DNA of 64,000 bases from Bremia lactucae (Eukaryota; Oomycota; Peronosporomycetes; Peronosporales; Peronosporaceae): contig NC_090615.1 of assembly GCF_004359215.1 (NCBI RefSeq), positions 8,127,001-8,191,000 of the forward strand. Reading direction: 5' to 3'. Each line of letters starts with the position of its first letter. Within the stretch, counting starts at the first letter, position 1. Below, piece after piece: positions 21,851 through 32,155 of this stretch. The notes beneath the pieces were generated by a model. It searched no databases, was not told the origin of the DNA, and was given only the letters and a program-made list of their open reading frames with translations. Made by a program: the position numbers and the translations under genes.

Positions 21851-23574
21851 ATGCAGTCAGCGAATACTACGGAACCTTCGGCTGCGGTCATGCAGCCGCA
21901 GGCGACGCAATATTGTCTCTTGCGACCGACATTCCGTCTGCCGTAGTATAATCTTCACCGGCAACACTAAATGTTGCGGGTGCACGTGTTGAGTCACTGG
22001 GTGAGTGCGGCGTCTCTTTGGCAGTCAACTATGAATGCGAGTCGGACGAGATGGCCGACTCGGGGAGAGTATAACAGTCGCCTGAACATCGTTAGGCGAC
22101 TGACTATGAGCTTTCAAATCGGATAGCCGTGCATATAGCGTTTGCTATAGCACGTTTGGTTCCGACGATGAGGATGACCTCCCATCGCAGCACAGTTTTC
22201 TGTGCCGTCACTCGCACGTATCCCTGTGCGCGGTGATGACGATGGCGTAAGCCATCGTAATAAAGGTTCTTGTGGTATCCCTGCTACAGTGGGTTCCACT
22301 TAGGGGAGTGCAGACACAAAAATGTCTCGTTTTGCCCCTGAAAAGAAGCCGTGGCTTTTGCCCGAACGGCTAGTTAATAGCTTTTCTGGAGAGACTACTC
22401 CTCACATAAATATCCCTTATTTATTGCGACAAAGCTGCATGGCCTTGATCCCAGCGCGAAGAACTTTCGCGCAGAGGAAGATTTTTATCTCGATGCTTTT
22501 TTCAAGAATCCATGGTATAGTGGCAACAATAAGCGAGATAAAGTATCGCTTATGCAAGCCTGGCGCGCGTTCATTTATAATGTGCGCGAAGCCTGGCTTC
22601 AAAGACTTAACGCTATTCGCGTTAATCTTGTGAAACGAACTCCAACTGGTGCAAAGTATAAATTGCATCGGTTGTCACGTGAGGCTGGGCTTCCATGCCT
22701 CACGTGGGGTGATCCCTGTCCGTGTTGTGTCGACAACACGAAACGAGTGTAAGGGGGTGTTTATTCCCTTTCTTCGCCCCAGGGAAATGCTCGCATATCT
22801 TTCGATATGCGCGATGCGATTGAATTTTTGCAATCGATTACAAGCACCAGGGGGGGATTATCTGATGGACCTTCTGAACCATCGGATGGGTCTCGTCATA
22901 CTGACGGACGGGGCTCTCCACGTCATCAACCAGCTGGGACCGAGGCTCCCACCTGTCATGCAGAGGTGGAGAACCACGCTAGCGAACAAAAGAGCTCGTT
23001 CGCTGCCCCTTCTCACGGTGGTTTAAGATGCGTCCCACAAGGAAACGTTGACCACCGTGGGAATTCATCAATGGTTGTGGTGGAGGAGGGAAAATAGGAT
23101 CCGACCTATGTTTCGGATCTAGAGTCGAAGATCGAAAAACCTCACCACTTCCTCCGTGTATTGGAGTAGGGTCCTGATCACGAGCGCGGTAAGCGTCACT
23201 CGTTGGAACAGACGGTGCAGACTCACCGTATCGAACGAGTGGAAGACCGCTCGAAAATTGCATACTCTATGTTGAAGTACGAACGGAAGTATCATGCTCT
23301 TCGTGACGATCTATCGTCAGCTCATCGCGATTTCGAGGAACTTCGGATTCGGCATGAGAATCCCCATACTCAACATGAGAGTCTGGTTCGTGATTGCAAT
23401 AATCTTTTGCGGATTCTTGAAAAGGGTGGTCAGATCCGTCCGCGGAAGAGACCGCGTACTGATGGTACGGGCGGAGCCGACCAGCGTAAGACGTACGATG
23501 CGTTTGCATCTTTCGTGGCAATTCTATTGTGTTCGCATTTCCTCTGCGATACAGTACACGGAATGGCCCAATGA
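21851..23574 (+). pseudogene. Antisense ORF of chromovirus family B, frameshifted
   Basis: From an ATG at 21851 (MQSANTTEPSAAVMQPQATQ) the frame is lost and regained several times. Long readable blocks: 22322-22752 in two frames (MSRFAPEKKPWLLPERLVNS, then MQAWRAFIYNVREAWLQRLN), 22807-23097, and 23203-23574. The last has a coiled-coil-like region rich in Lys, Arg, Glu and Leu (SMLKYERKYHALRDDLSSA) followed by a basic patch RPRKRPR. The second half lies directly opposite the chromodomain end of pol, so both strands appear to have been coding. Position and orientation equal those of the antisense ORFs in families A and C1, but I see no clear sequence similarity to them. Confidence 0.5.
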
Positions 23575-24493
23575 ACTTGGGTTGAAGTTTACTACTACCC
23601 ACATTAGTGACTTCATAATTAGGTAAGTTTACCGTAGAGAGCAGCACTAGATCATTAATTTTAAATGAAAGAACATTTGCTCTTTCATGCTTGTCTGCGT
23701 TCCATTCCCCCGGTCCACTGCGTTAGCAATGGAATCCTGTACAAAACGGACTACTGATTCTCGAGCCAGCAGAAATTCCTCTGCTAGCTCATTCTTTTGT
23801 ATTTTTCAGTGCGCTTTGTGCGCACTGTCATGAAACGCTATCATAGTCGGCTCCTCTACGATCGACTCTCTACTCGACCTAGGATCATCGCGTTGTCCCT
23901 TTTGGACAACCGGTATCTTCCTTGGATGTCGTCCGCTAGGAGTACAGTATTGTCCTAATCCACTAGACTTATTCGTGTGGTGGACCTTCGGCGCTTCTTG
24001 TGCATTCGCATAGCCGCCGGCAGCTGAGTCTACATAGTGGTTTGTCATCACACTGTGATCTTGTGCAGTCATACTGACAACCATACTACAAGTGAGGCCA
24101 TCGCATTCACTCGTAGTACATCCACACGCTTGTCGACGCTCCAATACGTTCATCAGATGGCCATCTGATGAACAAGTGGCAGGCATCCTTACGGATCGAT
24201 GCTGCCAGCTGATTCTTGGCTCATACTTTCTGAGCCAAGGTAAACCTAGAATGACATCAGATTTGTCATCCAAATCCAGTACGATGAAATCATTATCATA
24301 CTGTAAATCTTTTAACGTGTAGTGAAATCTCACTACGCGTTTCATCACTGTCATCGATGCCTGTCGCTAGACGCATCGTCATCCTTGTTGGAGGGATGTC
24401 GCGCTCAACATATTTGAGCCTTCGACCCTCTTGCGACTGGCGACGAATAAAGTTATTCGACGCCTCACAGTCCACTAGGGCTCTAAGTGACAA
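22860..24493 (-). pseudogene. Family-B chromovirus protease and pol C-terminus with chromodomain, internally deleted
   Basis: Reading leftward: retropepsin 24493-23806 with LRALVDCEASNNFIRR (active-site DCGAS type, here CEA) and DVILGLPWLRKYEPRISW. RT, RNase H and most of integrase are missing. The frame 23647-23267 has the post-integrase barrel (LQPKFIGPFRVLYRRGNANT). A chromodomain at about 23020-22860 reads RFLVGRILNHREKGQR, then RGSPPLHDRWEPRSQL, with one stop. The element is therefore a chromovirus with a deletion of roughly the central pol. Confidence 0.75.
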
Positions 24494-24837
24494 ATCATTT
24501 GTTACTTCTCAAACTAAAGTCATCCTGTTCCGCAACGGATATCGTTTCTTGAGGCGTATCCTGTTCCAAGCGAAACAGATGGGTCTTCACGGGCTCATCT
24601 GTGGAACATTGCATGAACACTGTAATCAACGTGTGTCCGTGAACTAAATTGTTCGTGATACAACTCGCTAAAAGTCGAATATGCTGGGCATAAGCGTGAA
24701 CATCACGCTTACCTTGCTTGAGTTTCAGAAGCTCTGATCGAGCTCTAAACTCAGCCCTACGCGGTTCAAATGTCGGTTAGAGCCGGGCTTAAAAAGCTTC
24801 TAGCGAGCCAAAAACACATGAATCCGCAACTTGATGC

Positions 24838-25115
24838 AGAGGAATACTCTCTTAAAAACACTTGCTTTAAAGAGGGTTAAAAGTAAGCTGTATTTAATTA
24901 AGTTCTTCTGTTTCTCTATTTTTTACTAGCTTAATTACACAATTAACATGTAATAAATTCTTTTCTGTCTCTCTCTTTGCGTGCGTCCAGTGATGACTGG
25001 ACCGCGGAGCAAGTAGATATAATGGCCTGTGTCTACAATGATATTGCGTTTCGAATATTACTATGTAAAGTAATACTCCCAAAATATTTATCACCTTTTG
25101 AATAATGGGGTCACC
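24838..25115 (+). repeat. Family-B LTR, middle and 3' part
   Basis: Matches 21395-21510 in direct orientation (AAGAGGGTTAAAAGTAAGC) and, in its second half, the reverse complement of 21646-21838 (GACTGGACCGCGGAGCAAGTA). It breaks off near 25115 before the terminal CGATACACCCC block. Confidence 0.6.
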
Positions 25116-25286
25116 CCCCTTTTGGTTTAGCCACACACCCTTCCTCCCCGTCTGTTTGTAATTAGATAAAAACTGCAGATTAAAATAACAACATAAACAT
25201 TTATTTGAATTCCGCTATATCGCAAAATTAACAATTATTCCTTTAGAGTCGTCGTTAGATCCTTTTTTGGACTTTGGTACACCATC
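25116..25286. repeat. Dispersed repeat block, inverted copy at 56010-56165
   Basis: Contains TAAAAACTGCAGATTAAAAT and CCGCTATATCGCAAAATTAA. The reverse complement of this block is readable at 56010-56165 (GCGATATAGCGGAA, ATTTTAATCTGTAGC, GTGTGTGGCTA). It stands directly before the A2 5' LTR. Confidence 0.55.
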
Positions 25287-25767
25287 TGTAATGGGGCACA
25301 CATCTGTTGGAGAACCGTTGTTGTGGTTTATTTACTTTATGGGTAAATACCCTATATTCTATTTTTAAATAGTCAATTACTAAAATCTTATTTATTATGA
25401 CTAACAAATGTAGTCGCCGCCAGATATAAATCTGGCGGCCGAAATCTATTTTTAAATTAGCTAGGGGTAAGGTTTTCGATTAAATATATAAATAAAGTGC
25501 AGTTCCCCTTTTGATCTTAAAGCGTTAAGTGCCTTCCTAAGGCTTGCGCATTGATCTGTAATAGATAGAAGCCTTTCTAAGTTTCCTCTTGGGCACTAGT
25601 TGCCACTTGATTCTACGAGCCCCTGAATCCCTTGAATTAGGATTCCCTAAGCTTTAATAGCTTGTACGACTCCCTGAGTTGTTAAACCCATTAGTTCAAT
25701 AGAACTAAGTGACTTTTTAAGTCTGAAAGTATTCCTCTGACTTTAAGAGCGAGGTAGCTCCGCTACA
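25287..25767 (+). repeat. A2 5' LTR
   Basis: 481 bp, TGTAATGGGGCACACATC to GCTCCGCTACA. It differs from the A2 3' LTR at many positions, so the insertion is old or the ends have recombined. Internal hairpin CGCCAGATATAAATCTGGCG. Confidence 0.9.
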
Positions 25768-25790
25768 CCTTGTAACACTCGTAATCAATC
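25768..25790 (+). other. Putative primer-binding site of A2
   Basis: Immediately after the LTR: TTGTAACACTCGTAATC. The corresponding bases in A4 (56891) are TGGTAGCACTCGTAGTC, and in A1 (minus strand) TTAGCACTCGTAGTC. A TGG start next to the LTR is typical of priming by the 3' end of a tRNA. The body resembles but does not equal an initiator-Met type site (TGGTAGCAGAG). Confidence 0.4.
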
Positions 25791-25827
25791 TACGCCTGAG
25801 TCTTTACAAGTCGAAACCCTCACGAAA

Positions 25828-26900
25828 ATGTAAGAGGTTTCAGAATTGTCAGAAGCGCAACGCGCCACTTATGACAAGCTCAAACCTTATTTGGGCTTGA
25901 GCACGTGGAATTTTTTATTTCCCAGGGACCAGAGGTCCTACATGCAAGGCTTGAAGCCTTCATGCGGTACGAAACCTCCCTGATCGGTCAGGTAAAGGAC
26001 CACTTAGCGGCGTCTATGCCAACCCGGTACATCTCTGTACCTGACTCAGAGCCGAGGGCACGCCCTCTAACTGTAAATGTGAAGACATTTGAGGTAAAAG
26101 AGGGAGAAAATCTCCCTGTTTGGATGAAGCAGATGGAGATGTCCATTGATTCCGCCTTGTTCTTAACAGAACGGCAAAAGGTGGCTATGGCCATTTCCAA
26201 ACTTGGAGGTAGAGTCATGGAGTGGGCACTATCGTGCAGCACGTCCATAAACGACGCTTTAGCCTCATGGGGCTCGCTGAAACAGCAATGACCAGCATAT
26301 TTGCACCGCCTGATCAGGCTTTTCGCATGCGAGCACGGCTCCTAGCGACTTGACAGGAAAAAAGAACCCTAGGGGACTTTGTCCAGGAGTTGAGAACTCT
26401 CATTGCATCGATGCATCAAGACCCGGTGCAAGAAGCAATTAAAGTAACCATCTTTATGGGGGGTCTCAATGAGGGCGTTGCCCAGACGGAATTATCCGAT
26501 CTCATCCGGCTACGTTCGAAGAGGCAGTTGCCATAGCGCTACGCGCCGATTTTGACTTTAAGTCTGCTCGCGTTAGCACGCCTGTTTACCAAACAAGCTC
26601 TTCGAGCACATGGCTTCCGTCTAATAGAGCTGAACTTATGGATTGAAGCCTCATTGAGGAAGGAGAGAGTCTCTTCAAGCTGTGAACACCATAAGACCAT
26701 CCGTAGATGGTTTATGTGCGGAAGCACGAAACATTTACGTCCGGCTTGCCCCCTTCGAAATTTGCGGAAAGCTCGAAAGAGCTCCAACTCTGTCCTATAC
26801 CAGAGATCTGGTACGGTGCGGGGAAATGTCGATACCCAGTAGGTGCGGGGCGCCCTTCTGGGGAAGACCTAGGCTCTGTTCAAACCTCTAGGAGGTGAGA
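25828..26900 (+). pseudogene. gag of A2
   Basis: The start ATG is followed directly by TAA, then the frame continues ([50 protein letters not shown]). The retrotransposon gag core continues in shifted frames (RTLGDFVQELRTLIASMHQD). A CCHC zinc knuckle remains near 26715-26757 as FMCGSTKHLRPAC, with its first Cys lost. From about 26127 on, the DNA appears identical to A4. Confidence 0.8.
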
Positions 26901-27029
26901 GTAAACAGAACATAGCCCCAATTAGCTCGGTGCGCAATGGCACGGGTTGTGAGTACAAGCCTGGCTTGTTATTCGCTCAAGCGACTGTGACGGGCTTTGA
27001 ATAGTCATGGACAATTTTAATTGACCCAG

Positions 27030-27300
27030 AAGCATCTTGCAAATATTCTCGACCTATTTCCTTTGAAGATAGTCTACAATACGTTGAGGCGCTTAAAGCG
27101 CATAAAAGTGATGCAATCTCTGTTCGCTTAGCGATTGGGACTCGTGTCACTGTTCCTAAAGTTCTATTGAACTTAGGTATAAAGTTTCCGGACTTTGACA
27201 GTACGAAACGCTGTCTCGTCCTTGATTTGGATTCGAGATATGATCTTATCCTTGGTATGGCCTGGCTTGAACGCCATGAGCATGGATCGATTGGAGGTCT
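27030..27300 (+). pseudogene. Aspartic protease of A2
   Basis: LIDPEASCKYSRPISFEDS replaces the usual IDSGAS active site (A3 still has IDSGASFNY at about 55710), followed by VPKVLLNLGIKFPDFDSTK and YDLILGMAWLERHE. With the active-site residues changed the enzyme would be dead. Confidence 0.75.
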
Positions 27301-27585
27301 AAGACCTTAGGCTCCACGCGCAATTTTAGTAGCAAAGTTATGGAGAGTCATGAACCTACCTTTGCTAGGCAAAAAAGCGCTATTGGCGCGGATCATTGAC
27401 TGAGTATGTCAGTGTTTTAGACATTGGAATGCCGGGGTTAATAAATTCCATTGCTAAAAACATTAATTTTGAGCACAACTCAGCAGAAATAAGTGGAATG
27501 GCACGTACTCCGTCCAGTGACACCGTTATACTAACGATTCACTGAATGATGAAAGCATTGTTGGCCTAAGGCCGAATCATCCAGA

Positions 27586-27910
27586 GTGCAATATCCCTGA
27601 GATACGTAAAGTGGCACTCTAAGTCCACCAAGTATCGTCGGCCGAGGTGGCATCATAATGAGTGTCAGTAGTGACACTGTTGGCGGTTTGCCAGGACCTT
27701 AAGGGTGCAATATCCCTGAGATACTCGGAGTGGCTCGTCTAAGTCCACCGAGTGTGGTCGGCCGATGTGGCACCATTCTGAGTGTCAATAGTGANNNNNN
27801 NNNNNNNNNNNNNNNNNNNNNNNNNNNNNNNNNNNNNNNNNNNNNNNNNNNNNNNNNNNNNNNNNNNNNNNNNNNNNNNNNNNNNNNNNNNNNNACTATT
27901 GGCGGTTCGC
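27586..27910 (+). repeat. 119-bp tandem duplication in the protease-RT linker of A2
   Basis: GTGCAATATCCCTGAGATAC occurs at 27586 and again at 27705, each followed by the same 119-bp unit with a few differences. The same duplication is in A4 (58709 and 58828), but only one unit is seen in A3 (about 55000-55110) and in the stray fragment at 42900-43110. Confidence 0.75.
27795..27894. other. Assembly gap (100 N) in A2
   Basis: The flanks GTCAATAGTGA and ACTATTGGCGG are separated in A4 by a single C (58918). The missing sequence is therefore probably one base or nothing, unless more was lost. Confidence 0.97.
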
Positions 27911-28429
27911 CAGGGCATTTTGGGTCAAACCCTTATAATGCACGTGAAGCGACACGTAAACGTTCGCTGGATAAGGAAGTTGGGTTAACTAACTCCTTGT
28001 CGGATGTCAAATTAGACACCATGTCTTGTATAGAACCAATACAGGCTGGAAAATCCGGGGACGTGAATCTCCCAGCCTCTAAGAGGCGTATTGTCTCCAC
28101 TCCAAGACAGGATGGACACGAAGCGTGTATACTCTCACAAAGTGATACGAGTGAGCAATTACATACGCTTGCAAATGGTGTAACCGGTAACATTGAGGGG
28201 GAAATTAGCCTTGCGACAATCCCTTCGTTACATGCTCTTTTAGAGCTAGACGAAATGTCTATTGATGAGTGCGGCCGAGCCTTAAAGGCTGGCGACTTAT
28301 CTGAAATGGTAGTTAATCGACCCATGGTTGAGTTAAACTCATCGTCACTTCCAGACGAAGTTGTCCTGGATGACACAAAAGCTGCACTTAGTGCGCGAAA
28401 TGGGTCATCGATCCTGTAAGATCCTACGG

Positions 28430-28980
28430 ATCCCTTTTTTTCCTTGATTAAAAAATTCCAAGATGTGGTATGTAATAATCCACAGTGCATTTGACTTAGT
28501 CGGTGGTTACTACCAATTGCTCAAGCAAGCTGGCAATATCCCGCTTACAGCGGTAAGCACCCCAAGCGGCATGTTCTAATTATGCCACAAGGGCTTTCCA
28601 ACGCCCCGGTAATATTTAATCGTCTCGTGACGCAACTGTTTTGCCCTCACCGAGGTTATGCACAGACTTATTTCAATGACAATTTTGTCCTTAGTCGTGC
28701 GGAGCAGGGTCGGTCGGATATGGAAAACCATTTAGACCATTTGTGAGCAGTGCTCGAGTGCATGCGCACAAACAAATTGTATGCCAATGCATCTGAATCC
28801 ATTTTTGGCGCAGACGAAATTCCTTTTTTAGGATGCTTCATTGAAATGCGAGGCCTTAGAGCGAATCCCGCTAAGGTAAAAGCCATAGTAGATTGGCCGG
28901 TTCCTAAAAACCAAAAGGATTTGCGTAAGTGGTTGGGTCTCGCCAATTTTTGACACAAATACAGCGAAAATTACGCTGAT
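28430..28980 (+). pseudogene. Reverse transcriptase of A2, deleted and mutated
   Basis: The N-terminal part present in A4 ([25 protein letters not shown]) is deleted at about 28470. [11 protein letters not shown], then the catalytic box read as TYFNDNF (28665-28682) instead of F(V/I)DD, then FLGCFIEMRGLRANPAKVKA and KDLRKWLGLANF. RT copies element RNA into DNA; this copy cannot. Confidence 0.85.
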
Positions 28981-29049
28981 ATGGCTAGGCCATTATCTAA
29001 TCTCCTTAAAAAGGATACAGATCGGTGCTGGACTAGCACCGAAAATAAT

Positions 29050-29480
29050 GCTTTTGGAGCAGTTAAGGATAGTCTTATCCATGTCCCGATTCTTGCACTG
29101 CCAAACCCAAATTGGCCTTTCAGTGTCGTCTATTACGCATCAGTTTGTTGCCATTGGCAGTGCTCTGTTACAAACAGATATTGATGAGCATGAACGTGTT
29201 ATTGCGTTCGAGTCTAGACAGCTTAAAGCTGCGGAAAATAACTACCAGTTCATGACAAAGAGTTACTTGCTATATAGTATGCTCTCGTCAAATAAGAGTT
29301 TATCTGCTCGGCTCTAAGCCGTTTGTGATTTATACAGATCTCGCGTCGTTACGCACGGCGGCTATGTCGCCCCATCTCTTACAGATAACGACCCGACGGC
29401 TATCCTTTTTTGAGGAATACAACTTCGAGGTGAAGTATTAACCCGGCAAGCAAAATGCTTTGTCCGATGCGTTATCACGC
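29050..29480 (+). pseudogene. RNase H region of A2
   Basis: Readable in two frames: LPNPNWPFSVVYYAS, DEHERVIAFESRQLKAAENN, then near 29456 NALSDALSRRPDYELSH, the usual Ty3 RNase H end. Removes the RNA strand during reverse transcription. Frameshifted. Confidence 0.7.
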
Positions 29481-29599
29481 AGGCCTGATTATGAGCTTTC
29501 TCATTTAACGACTCTCTTGTCGCCTATTCCTGAATTAATCCGTTCGGCTTACGTCAATGATGAACAGTGTGTAGCTCTGCTACGAGCTTTCAATAACTT

Positions 29600-30373
29600 T
29601 GATTCAGGTATTAAATTGCCGGCACGTATGCGTGCAAGGTTACATCGATTTCTATCGATAACGACCTGTTGCTTTATTGCTTAGACATCGCGGACCCTCC
29701 GCGTGTCGTTGTACCTTATGATGAGGATTTGAAGTACCAAATCCTCTATGAGGCGCACGATACTGTCCTTGGTGGTCATCTCGGTAGAGAAAAGACCTAC
29801 GGCTCTATCAGCCAGAGTTTTTGGTGGCCCAAACTTTATAAATGGCTCAGAACATATGTTCGCACATGCGAAACGTGCCAACGGGTTAAACCCTCGGTAC
29901 ATGCTGCTGCGCCACTGGCGAGTCTTCCCGTCCCCATAAGGTGCTGGGAGTCCATTAGTATGGATTTTGTTTTTCGGTTGCCGAAAGATTCAGCCGGTAA
30001 CTCCGGTATAGTGGTCTTTGTTGACCGTTTGGGCAAAATGGTTCACTTAGCGGCCGTGCCGGATTCCATTGATGGAGAGGGTACAGCTAAGCTGTTTATC
30101 GATCGCGTGTTTCGACAACATGGTTTACCAGTGCCAATTGTCTCTGATCGGGATCCCCGTTTCCCGGGTAAATTCTGGAAACCAATTTTCCGAGTGCTTG
30201 GCACCAGATTGGATATGTCCACTGCGGACCATCCGCAGACCGATGGTCAAACGGAACGTGTCAATCGCGTCATTGAAGACGTTTTACGCAGTGTGTGTGC
30301 TCAGACACCAAAGCGCTGGAGCTCAATGCTTCTAGTGGTGGAGTTTGCGATAAATAATGCTGAACATGCCTAA
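29600..30373 (+). pseudogene. Integrase of A2, nearly intact
   Basis: One open frame of 234 residues from about 29669. HHCC zinc domain (H in YEAHDTVLGGHLG, C pair in CETCQRVKP) and DDE core: MDFVFRLP/FVDRLGKMVH, VSDRDPRFPGKFW, and TDGQTERVNR with the catalytic Glu. The frame ends at 30373 with one TAA inside the usual HASTGYTPF region (here HA*SGYTPF). The best-preserved enzyme of the element. Confidence 0.9.
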
Positions 30374-30468
30374 TCAGGCTACACTCCGTTCTATGTCAAC
30401 GGTCTCACCCACCCACGCGTTCCGTTAACGATACCACTGCGTGGCTCAGGGCTTGGTGGGGGGGGGAA

Positions 30469-31191
30469 TTGGCCGATAGGCTTGCTGATATCAGCTCTAT
30501 TACCGTTCGGAAACAAGTAAGCGAGTTTCTCGCGACGCGATTTAGTGTCTTAAGCCATGTAAGGGATACGATGGCTGATAGCCAAGACAAACAAAAAGAA
30601 CAAGCGGATGCTAAAGGCAGAAGCTGTATTTATTCTTATATAGTCGAAGACCGAATTTTACTAAACGCTAAAAACCTACCTACCAACTTGGTTTCCGCGG
30701 TCTTCAAGACCAAATTGCTCCCGCGCTTTTTTGGACCATTTACGGTCGTGGCCAAGAAGGGCCTAGCTTATCCGCTAAACCTTCCCAGCAAGCTGCGTAC
30801 ACACCCAGTGTTTTACGTTGGCTTGCTTAAGCCATATCGGGACCCTTTCCACGTGGACTTGAAGGCGCTTGCGCCGAGACAGGCGGTCGTGCCGCAGATT
30901 GCGGCATCCTCACCAGGATGTCCAGCTGGCCCTCTAAACGAGGCTGCTGACGCTCCAGCGTCGAAAGACGGTCCCGAACCGCCTCAAAAGAGCTCTCAAT
31001 CCGAGCAAGGTTCTCATGAAGAAGTTGCACCTCGTGCCGTAGAGCATCAAATGCTTTCGCCGAAATTTCGGCCCCCTCCCGCGCTGCTTGATGCGCGGGG
31101 GAACCTTCAGTTTAATGTGGAGAAACATTTAAAGCGACATCGTCGTGAGTGTCAGGGTCAACTCGCGTCAAACGACGCTTCCCACCACTAA
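30469..31191 (+). pseudogene. Post-integrase barrel and pol C-terminus of A2 (chromodomain deleted)
   Basis: Contains RDTMADSQDKQKEQAD, LLPRFFGPFTVVAKKGLAYP, SKLRTHPVFYVGLLKPY, then a Pro/Ser-rich linker. The chromodomain found in A3 at 51589-51392 is missing: the sequence jumps from KRHRREC to the end of the domain. The last ~80 bp lie opposite the 3' end of the antisense ORF. Confidence 0.8.
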
Positions 31192-32044
31192 ACCTGGCAT
31201 TAGGTGGATCTAAAGCCTCAGTGCGGCTTCGATCCTTGGTTGTACGGTCAACCGAAGCACTGAAATATTGGCTAGGCCTTTCTTCGTTTTGTGGTATAAA
31301 TGCCGAACGTAACTGGCCTTTGGCCTTAAGCTTGGCGAAATTAAAGCAAGGCTTCCGTTCCAAACGAACATCACCTTTATCCGCAGACTCTATGATATTC
31401 CAGATATTACGGAGTTTGCGCGTCCGGTGAACCCATTTCTCAAGTAAGACTTCGTTTTCAGCTCTTGTATCGTTTGGAAACAAAACGATCGGAATTTCCC
31501 TCATGGAGGTCACCGAAGCCCCACGGGCTTGATCACGTAAACGCGTCAGATACTTGCTTCGCGTCATTACCTTCGGCGTAAGGAATTGCTCATGAAGAGC
31601 GTCGCGAGCAGCGATCTCCTCCGGCGTCCTCGCCAGGTCACCAGAGATCCAGATGGCCAAGCTATGACCCGCTATCTATTTGAGACGCTCGTCCGCACTA
31701 AGCGGAGTGAATCTATATTAACTATGAGCCTTAGCTTTCGCTATTTTGGCAGCTCGACGACGAGCTCTTTCCTCTATGAGGATTATCTGCTCTTGCTCTT
31801 CATCGAGCGGATTTGTAATGATGTTGGACTCAGGGTCCTGTGTTTTCCTCAATGCAGTTAAGACATCAGCGGCACCACGTTCTGGGAACGGATTCGGGGC
31901 TCGCCGACGTTCGTCCAGAGGAGAAGCCGTGAGCGATCGCCGCTCTTTTTCCTCCTCCTCTGATTGAGAGTGACTTTCAAAGTCCACCATTCCCTCATCG
32001 CCGAGGAAGGTGCTCAGAGTCTGTGACTCACGCTTGATTGTCAT
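31112..32044 (-). pseudogene. Antisense ORF of chromovirus family A (copy in A2)
   Basis: Starts MTIKRESQTLSTFL at the ATG at 32044, 112 bp inside the 3' LTR. N-terminal acidic/Ser region (SEEEEKERRS), NPFPERGAADVLTAL, a helical Glu/Arg/Ala stretch (EEQEQ, RARRRAAKIAKAKAH), then a stop; the second half is one open frame from 31660 (LAIWISGDLARTPEEIAARD, YLTRLRDQARG, REIPIVLFPNDTR, KWVHRTRKLRNIWN, FAKLKAKGQLRSAF, QNEERPSQYFSASVDR). No family recognised. Three copies (31.1, 50.5 and 61.9 kb) keep the same protein in spite of DNA changes, and it lies opposite the end of pol. Confidence 0.7.
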
Positions 32045-32143
32045 TAGACAAAGGAATGGAAAACACAACCAAACGGTTAGCTGTTTAGGTTCCAACCTCA
32101 AAGAGAAAATGAAGCGAATGTTGTCACTCGGTGTCAACAGTCT

Positions 32144-32155
32144 GATGGGGGAGGG
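32144..32155 (+). other. Polypurine tract before A2 3' LTR
   Basis: GATGGGGGAGGG directly before the TG of the LTR; the primer for plus-strand synthesis. The A4 counterpart is at 63001-63011. Confidence 0.75.

Noticed and set aside
23203..23574. Host coiled-coil gene
   Set aside because: It lies opposite the pol end of family B and continues the antisense ORF of that element, so a host gene is unnecessary.
27586..27910. CRISPR-like or satellite array
   Set aside because: Only two units without spacers; a plain tandem duplication within a retroelement. No CRISPR array exists in the window.
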